The position numbers were made by a program, and so were the translations under genes. A stretch of DNA of 10,767 nt, taken from NCBI GenBank assembly GCA_021617435.1, contig JAJWCP010000016.1:5309-16075 (forward strand), given 5' to 3'. Below are positions 6,791-10,767 of the stretch, one piece after another. Origin of the DNA: Pseudomonadota bacterium. GTDB lineage: Bacteria > Pseudomonadota > Alphaproteobacteria > RF32 > CAG-239. The notes beneath the pieces are model-generated. The model was given only the letters and a program-made list of their open reading frames with translations, was not told the DNA's origin and searched no databases. The number at the start of each line of letters is the position of its first letter. Within the stretch, counting starts at the first letter, position 1.

Positions 6791-7945
6791 ATGGAAAAAA
6801 ATAAAGATAAAAAACCTGTTGTTCTGCAAGTTTTGCCGGAACTTAATCAGGGAGGCGTTGAAATCGGCACCATTGAAATTGCCACCGCATTGCAAGAACA
6901 TGGAATTTCTAATTTTGTGGCATCGGCCGGCGGACGTTTGGCATATAATCTTGACCGTATAAAAGTTCCGCATTTTACATTGCCGCTTAAAACCAAAAAT
7001 CCGTTTAAATTATGGCTTAATTATCGCCGTCTGGTTAAAATAATCAAAGAAAACGGCGTTAATATCGTGCATGCCCGCTCGCGCGCGCCGGCATGGAGCG
7101 CTTATTGGGCGGCTAAAAAAACCGGAGCTAAGTTTTTAACCACTTTTCACGGTACTTACGGTTTAAGCCCCAAATGGATTAAAAAATATTATAACCGCGT
7201 TATGACATACGGTGATTTGGTAATTGCCGTTTCTAATCATATCAAAAAACACATTTTGAAAAATTATGATTGCGATGAAAAAAAGATTCGTTTGATTCAT
7301 CGTTGCGTTAATATGGAAAAATTTGATGTGAACAAAATGACGGCTGAACGTATGATTAAGCTTATGGAAGAATATCATTTGCCCGAAGATAAACCGATTA
7401 TCCTGCTTATCGGGCGTTTGACCCGTTGGAAGGGACAGCGCCTGATGATTGACGCTTTGGCAAAAATTAAAGATTCTGATTATTTTTGCGTGTTTGTCGG
7501 CGATGACCAAGGGCGTGATTATTATACTCAAGAATTAAAAGAAACAATCAGCGCTCAGGGGCTTGACGGTCGTTTTGCCTTTATTCGCAATGTTACCGAT
7601 GTTCCTGCTATGATGATGATTTCAGACGTTGTGGTTTCAGCCTCAACCGAGCCGGAAGCCTTCGGGCGTATTGCCGCAGAAGGCGAGGCTATGGGACGTA
7701 TCGTGATTGCTTCAAATATCGGCGGTTCGCTCGAAAACATCAAAGACGGCGTTACAGGTCGACTTTTTGCCAGCGGCGATGCCGACGCTCTGGCTGAAGC
7801 CTTGAAATGGGCTTTAAACCTCACCACGGAAGAACGTGAGAAAATCGGTGCGGCTGCAATTGAATATGTTAAACAAAATTTCACCAAAGAAATTATGTGT
7901 GATAAAACTATTGCAGTTTATCAAGAATTGATTAATATGGACTAG
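6791..7945 (+). CDS. GT4-family (GT-B fold) glycosyltransferase
   Basis: This 384-residue enzyme transfers a sugar from an activated donor, probably in cell-surface glycan or lipopolysaccharide synthesis on the cytoplasmic face of the inner membrane. Donor and acceptor are unknown. The N-terminal Rossmann domain opens with VLQVLPELNQGGVE (11-24), whose GGVE is a typical acceptor-side loop, and has TTFHGTYG at 117-124. The C-terminal domain has GRLTRWKGQ at 208-216 and the EX7E motif with Glu289 and Glu297, the GT4 donor-binding signature, followed by ASNIGG at 307-312. There is no membrane span. The only plausible start is the ATG at 6791. The nearest Shine-Dalgarno-like sequence, AGAGGGA at 6771-6777, is 13 bases away, longer than usual. 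thrS begins 30 bases downstream without a terminator between them, so cotranscription is likely. Confidence 0.94.
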   Translation: MEKNKDKKPVVLQVLPELNQGGVEIGTIEIATALQEHGISNFVASAGGRLAYNLDRIKVPHFTLPLKTKNPFKLWLNYRRLVKIIKENGVNIVHARSRAPAWSAYWAAKKTGAKFLTTFHGTYGLSPKWIKKYYNRVMTYGDLVIAVSNHIKKHILKNYDCDEKKIRLIHRCVNMEKFDVNKMTAERMIKLMEEYHLPEDKPIILLIGRLTRWKGQRLMIDALAKIKDSDYFCVFVGDDQGRDYYTQELKETISAQGLDGRFAFIRNVTDVPAMMMISDVVVSASTEPEAFGRIAAEGEAMGRIVIASNIGGSLENIKDGVTGRLFASGDADALAEALKWALNLTTEEREKIGAAAIEYVKQNFTKEIMCDKTIAVYQELINMD

Positions 7946-7975
7946 TTACAAATTTTTAAAGAAAAGAGGAAAATA

Positions 7976-9907
7976 ATGGTTAATATCAAGTTGCCTGACG
8001 GCAGTGTGATGAAAATGGAAAATGGCGCCAACGGTTATGATGTTGCCGCCAAAATCAGTGCGGGTTTGGCTAAAGCCGCATTGGCAGTTAAAGTTAATGA
8101 TAAATTACAAGACTTAACAACTCCTATCACAACCGATGCAACAGTAACCGTTATTACCGCCAAAGATAAAGACGGATTACACATTTTGCGTCACTCGGCT
8201 TCACACATTATGGCGGAAGCAGTTAAAGAATTGTGGCCTGATGTTCAGGTTACAATCGGTCCTGCCATTGATAACGGTTTTTACTATGACTTTTCGCGTA
8301 AAGAACCGTTCACTACTGAAGATTTTGCTAAAATTGAAGCCAAAATGCATGAAATTGTTAAACGCGATGAAAAAATTGAGCGTTTTGTGTTGCCCCGTAA
8401 TGAAGCGGTTAAATTCTTTACCGATAAAGGCGAACATTATAAAGCTGAAATTATTAATGACTTGCCTGAAGATGAGGTTATATCGCTTTATAAACAAGGA
8501 GATTTTACTGACTTGTGCCGCGGACCGCACGTTCCGTCAACCGCTAAAGTAGGCGATGCCTTTAAGTTAATGAAGGTTGCCGGCGCATATTGGCGCGGCG
8601 ATTCCAACAATGAAATGCTGCAGCGTATTTATGCTACCGCTTGGGCTGACAAAAAAGACCTTAAAGCTTATTTGGATATGCTTGAAGAGGCGGCTAAGCG
8701 CGATCACCGTAAATTGGGGCGTGAAATGGATTTGTTCCATTTTGAACCTGAATATGCCCCCGGCGCGGTTTTCTGGCACGATAAAGGCTATAAAATTTAT
8801 CGTAAGTTGATTGAATATATGCGCAATCGTCAGGAAAATAACGGCTATACCGAAGTTTCAACTCCGCGCGTTATGGACAGATGTTTATGGGAAATTTCCG
8901 GTCACTGGGATAAGTATGGCGCGCATAACTACTCCGGTCAAACTGAAGATAAAAAGTGGTTCTGTATTAAACCGATGAACTGCCCCGGCGGATTGCTGAT
9001 TTATAAACAAGGCATTAAGTCGTACCGTGATTTACCGTTGCGTATTGCCGAATTTGGTAAAGTAAACCGTTATGAGGCTTCGGGCGCCTTAATGGGCTTG
9101 ATGCGCGTGCGTGAATTTACACAAGATGATGCGCACATTTTCTGCACTCCGGAGCAAATGGAAGAAGAATGCATCACCACTTTGAAACTGATTTTGGATA
9201 TTTACAAAGATTTCGGCTTTGAAGATGTTAAAATTTATCTTTCAACACGTCCGGACAGCATTTATCGTATCGGCTCAGATGAAATTTGGGATTTGTGCGA
9301 AAACTCATTGGCTAATGCCTTAACCTCGCATGGTTACAAGTATGAAATCAATCCGGGCGAGGGTGCGTTTTACGGTCCTAAACTTGAATTTATTTTGAAA
9401 GACGCTATCGGACGCGAATGGCAATGCGGCACTATTCAGGTTGATATGAACTTACCGGAACGCTTTGATATTTCATACATCGGCGAAGATGGTGAAAAAC
9501 ACCGTCCGGTAATGTTGCACCGCGCTTTGTTCGGCTCAATTGAACGCTTTTTGGGTATTTTAATTGAAAATCACGCCGGACGTTTGCCGTTGTGGCTTTC
9601 GCCGGAACAAGTTGTGGTTATGCCGATTGTAAGTGATTTTGACGATTATGCGGCTGAAGTTGCCAAAGAACTCCGCAAAGCCGGATTGAGCGCTAAAACC
9701 GATTTGCGCAATGAAAAAATCAATTACAAGATTCGCGAACACTCTTTGTCTAAAATACCGGTCATTGCCGTTGTCGGCGCCAAAGAAAAAGAAAACCGCA
9801 CGGTTACGGTTCGTCGCCTTGGCTCTGAAAAGCAAGAAGTTGTTAAACTTGCTGATTTTGTTAAGGCTTTGGCAGCGGAAGCAACCATGCCGCACCTTGG
9901 CGAATAA
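7976..9907 (+). CDS. thrS: Threonyl-tRNA synthetase
   Basis: This essential cytoplasmic class II aminoacyl-tRNA synthetase charges tRNA-Thr. At 643 residues it is full-length. The N-terminal TGS domain covers about 1-62. The editing domain has HSASH (73-77) and CRGPH (181-185), the metal and editing-site residues that clear mischarged serine. The catalytic core spans about 240-540, with zinc ligands Cys336 (in MNCPGG), His387 (in DDAHIFC) and His515 (in MLHRALFG), and motif 3 around Arg524. The anticodon-binding domain runs from about 545 to the end. AGAGGA at 7965-7970 is five bases before the ATG. No T-box or leader hairpin is visible in the 30 bases before it, so regulation is probably set by the promoter upstream of the glycosyltransferase. 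Confidence 0.98.
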   Translation: MVNIKLPDGSVMKMENGANGYDVAAKISAGLAKAALAVKVNDKLQDLTTPITTDATVTVITAKDKDGLHILRHSASHIMAEAVKELWPDVQVTIGPAIDNGFYYDFSRKEPFTTEDFAKIEAKMHEIVKRDEKIERFVLPRNEAVKFFTDKGEHYKAEIINDLPEDEVISLYKQGDFTDLCRGPHVPSTAKVGDAFKLMKVAGAYWRGDSNNEMLQRIYATAWADKKDLKAYLDMLEEAAKRDHRKLGREMDLFHFEPEYAPGAVFWHDKGYKIYRKLIEYMRNRQENNGYTEVSTPRVMDRCLWEISGHWDKYGAHNYSGQTEDKKWFCIKPMNCPGGLLIYKQGIKSYRDLPLRIAEFGKVNRYEASGALMGLMRVREFTQDDAHIFCTPEQMEEECITTLKLILDIYKDFGFEDVKIYLSTRPDSIYRIGSDEIWDLCENSLANALTSHGYKYEINPGEGAFYGPKLEFILKDAIGREWQCGTIQVDMNLPERFDISYIGEDGEKHRPVMLHRALFGSIERFLGILIENHAGRLPLWLSPEQVVVMPIVSDFDDYAAEVAKELRKAGLSAKTDLRNEKINYKIREHSLSKIPVIAVVGAKEKENRTVTVRRLGSEKQEVVKLADFVKALAAEATMPHLGE

Positions 9908-9924
9908 GCTAAAATAAACAATAA

Positions 9925-9958
9925 AAAACCGCCGTTTATGAAAATAAGCGGCGGTTTT
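9925..9958. terminator. Bidirectional intrinsic terminator between thrS and the pilin-like gene
   Basis: AAAACCGCCG (9925-9934) pairs with CGGCGGTTTT (9949-9958). The stem can extend by five more pairs, one a G-U, to a GAAA loop at 9940-9943, giving about 15 bp. T runs follow on both strands, longer on the minus strand. It ends thrS and the convergent pilin-like gene. Confidence 0.9.
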
Positions 9959-9975
9959 GGTTTAAGTTTGCACGA

Positions 9976-10752
9976 TTAGGTATTAACCGAATAAATATAA
10001 ATCATAAGCGAACAATTGGTTTCAGAGGTGCACGAAGAGCAAAAATCGTCCATGTCTTTAACACTCATATTGCGCAAACATTTTGTACCTTGCCGACATT
10101 CTTTATCACCCATAACTCTGCCGTAAGGAACATCATATCCGCCCTCATTTTTTCCGGCGCGCATTTGTAAAAACTTCAAATCAGCGGCGTTTGCTTTGGT
10201 GGTGCTGACTATATTGCGGCAGATTTCCACCCCGCGGGCAGTAGCCGATGTGCCGGAATGTTCCAGATTATATTGCATTATATATTCGGTGTAGGTCACT
10301 CCCGTATCGGGCTGGGTGGCTGAGTAATATGTTATTTCTACATAGTTATTAAACACATCATAAATCACACCGTTTTTATAAGTCATACTGTCTGGAACCA
10401 GACCGAGTTTATAAAAAAATTCAGCATTAAAGCGTCCGCCGGCTTTAACCGTACGGTCTAAATCAGGCTGTAACTGAATAGCGCTGTTGAGCAAACTATT
10501 AAAGCCTTCCGCTTGTTTATTGAGCTTATATTTGAACATTGCCTTGGAGTATCCGGCGATTGCGCCGACGGATAAGACCCCGATTATTGCCAGAACGCCG
10601 AGCATTTCCACCATAGACCGACCGGCACACAAGCCGTCATTCTCAAACTTGAACCGATAATCCGCCCCCTCTCTGTCATTCTCAAACTTGACCCGATAAT
10701 CCGCCCCCTCACTGTCATTATCGGGCTTGACCCGATAATCCAGGTGGGACAA
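9976..10752 (-). CDS. Type IV pilin/pseudopilin-like protein, 5' end uncertain
   Basis: This is a prepilin-type protein, probably assembled in the inner membrane into a type IV pilus or type II secretion pseudopilus. Counting from a TTG at 10752, Gly44 followed by RSMVE gives a prepilin-peptidase site with Glu at +5. The hydrophobic helix then runs at about 47-68 (MVEMLGVLAIIGVLSVGAIAG). The globular part of about 190 residues has six cysteines, five of them in the last 40 residues (219, 225, 238, 241, 247). Residues 5-40 come from a tandem DNA repeat and are acidic, unlike a normal short basic leader. No convincing start is visible. The TTG has no clear ribosome-binding site, an internal TTG at codon 41 would leave only a four-residue leader, and the frame is open through 10767. 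The true start may therefore lie outside the window. The family is secure and the N terminus is not. Confidence 0.8.
   Translation of the reverse strand: MSHLDYRVKPDNDSEGADYRVKFENDREGADYRFKFENDGLCAGRSMVEMLGVLAIIGVLSVGAIAGYSKAMFKYKLNKQAEGFNSLLNSAIQLQPDLDRTVKAGGRFNAEFFYKLGLVPDSMTYKNGVIYDVFNNYVEITYYSATQPDTGVTYTEYIMQYNLEHSGTSATARGVEICRNIVSTTKANAADLKFLQMRAGKNEGGYDVPYGRVMGDKECRQGTKCLRNMSVKDMDDFCSSCTSETNCSLMIYIYSVNT
10636..10750. repeat. Three tandem 39-bp REP-like units within the pilin-like reading frame
   Basis: Units begin at 10636, 10675 and 10714, each with GTCATT on the plus strand. The first two agree at 37 of 39 positions. The third matches the second at 24 of the first 28 positions and then diverges. 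Each unit is a 28-bp palindrome-like core plus an 11-bp spacer. At 39 bp the period is 13 codons, and on the minus strand the units encode near-copies of DYRVKFENDREGA. The core looks like a dispersed intergenic repeat that has become part of a coding sequence. Confidence 0.85.
10717..10739. repeat. Perfect REP-type palindrome in the third repeat unit
   Basis: ATTATCGGG (10717-10725) and CCCGATAAT (10731-10739) are perfect 9-bp arms around CTTGA. The other two units keep the right arm exactly or nearly so, but have ATTCTCAAA as the left arm, which breaks the pairing at four of nine positions. Confidence 0.8.
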
Positions 10753-10767
10753 ATTAGCTACTTGGTT

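Noticed and set aside
6758..6973. Open frame on the minus strand over the glycosyltransferase start
   Set aside because: It is antisense to a clear GT4 N-terminal domain, and its product has no recognisable motif.
7163..7531. 122-codon minus-strand frame inside the glycosyltransferase gene
   Set aside because: It is rich in Phe, Ile and His, as expected from antisense reading of this gene. It has no motif, and the sense frame is secure.
7946..7975. Possible thrS leader control element
   Set aside because: The gap is only 30 bases and shows no hairpin, T-box or tRNA-like operator.
9560..9895. 111-codon minus-strand frame inside thrS
   Set aside because: It is antisense to the conserved anticodon-binding domain and shows no independent coding features.
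10636..10750. CRISPR array
   Set aside because: The repeats are directly tandem with near-identical 11-bp joins instead of unique spacers, and no cas gene is nearby.

Overview
The window reads as chromosomal DNA of a moderately AT-rich, Gram-negative bacterium. The likely source is an anaerobic or microaerophilic Alphaproteobacterium of the uncultured, host-associated kind. That placement is inference. It rests on an intact pyruvate:ferredoxin oxidoreductase, a periplasmic Spy/CpxP-type protein, a pilin-like protein with the segment GRSMVEMLGVLAIIG, and REP-like repeats built on the palindrome ATTATCGGG/CCCGATAAT. No rRNA or other decisive phylogenetic marker is present.

Layout from left to right: nifJ (+, 24-3584) converges on an EamA/DMT-family transporter gene (-, 3708-4601) across a bidirectional terminator. 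Divergent from the transporter is a tightly coupled three-gene operon (+, 4713-5948). It encodes an 84-residue single-span membrane protein, an ECF sigma factor and a secreted Spy/CpxP-like protein, with start/stop overlaps at both junctions. It converges on an ABHD10-like alpha/beta hydrolase gene (-, 6003-6743) across a second bidirectional terminator. Divergent from the hydrolase are a GT4 glycosyltransferase (+, 6791-7945) and thrS (+, 7976-9907), which probably form one transcript. thrS then converges, across a third bidirectional terminator, on a type IV pilin/pseudopilin-like gene (- strand, ending at 9976). The 5' end of that gene holds three 39-bp tandem repeats, and its reading frame stays open to the window edge.

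The most interesting region is 4640-5948. The small membrane protein, ECF sigma factor and Spy/CpxP-like periplasmic protein have the same three ingredients as the CnrY-CnrX-CnrH signalling systems (membrane anti-sigma, periplasmic sensor, sigma), in a different gene order. Upstream lies a GAAC-N17-CGTT sequence resembling alphaproteobacterial ECF promoters, overlapped by two inverted repeats. This suggests a self-regulated envelope-stress or metal-sensing circuit. The second notable signal is the REP-like tandem array translated in frame at the pilin N terminus, just before the prepilin cleavage site.

The remaining genes are ordinary housekeeping or metabolic functions. No gene-free stretch exceeds about 125 bases. 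I saw no tRNA, rRNA, CRISPR array, insertion sequence or riboswitch.
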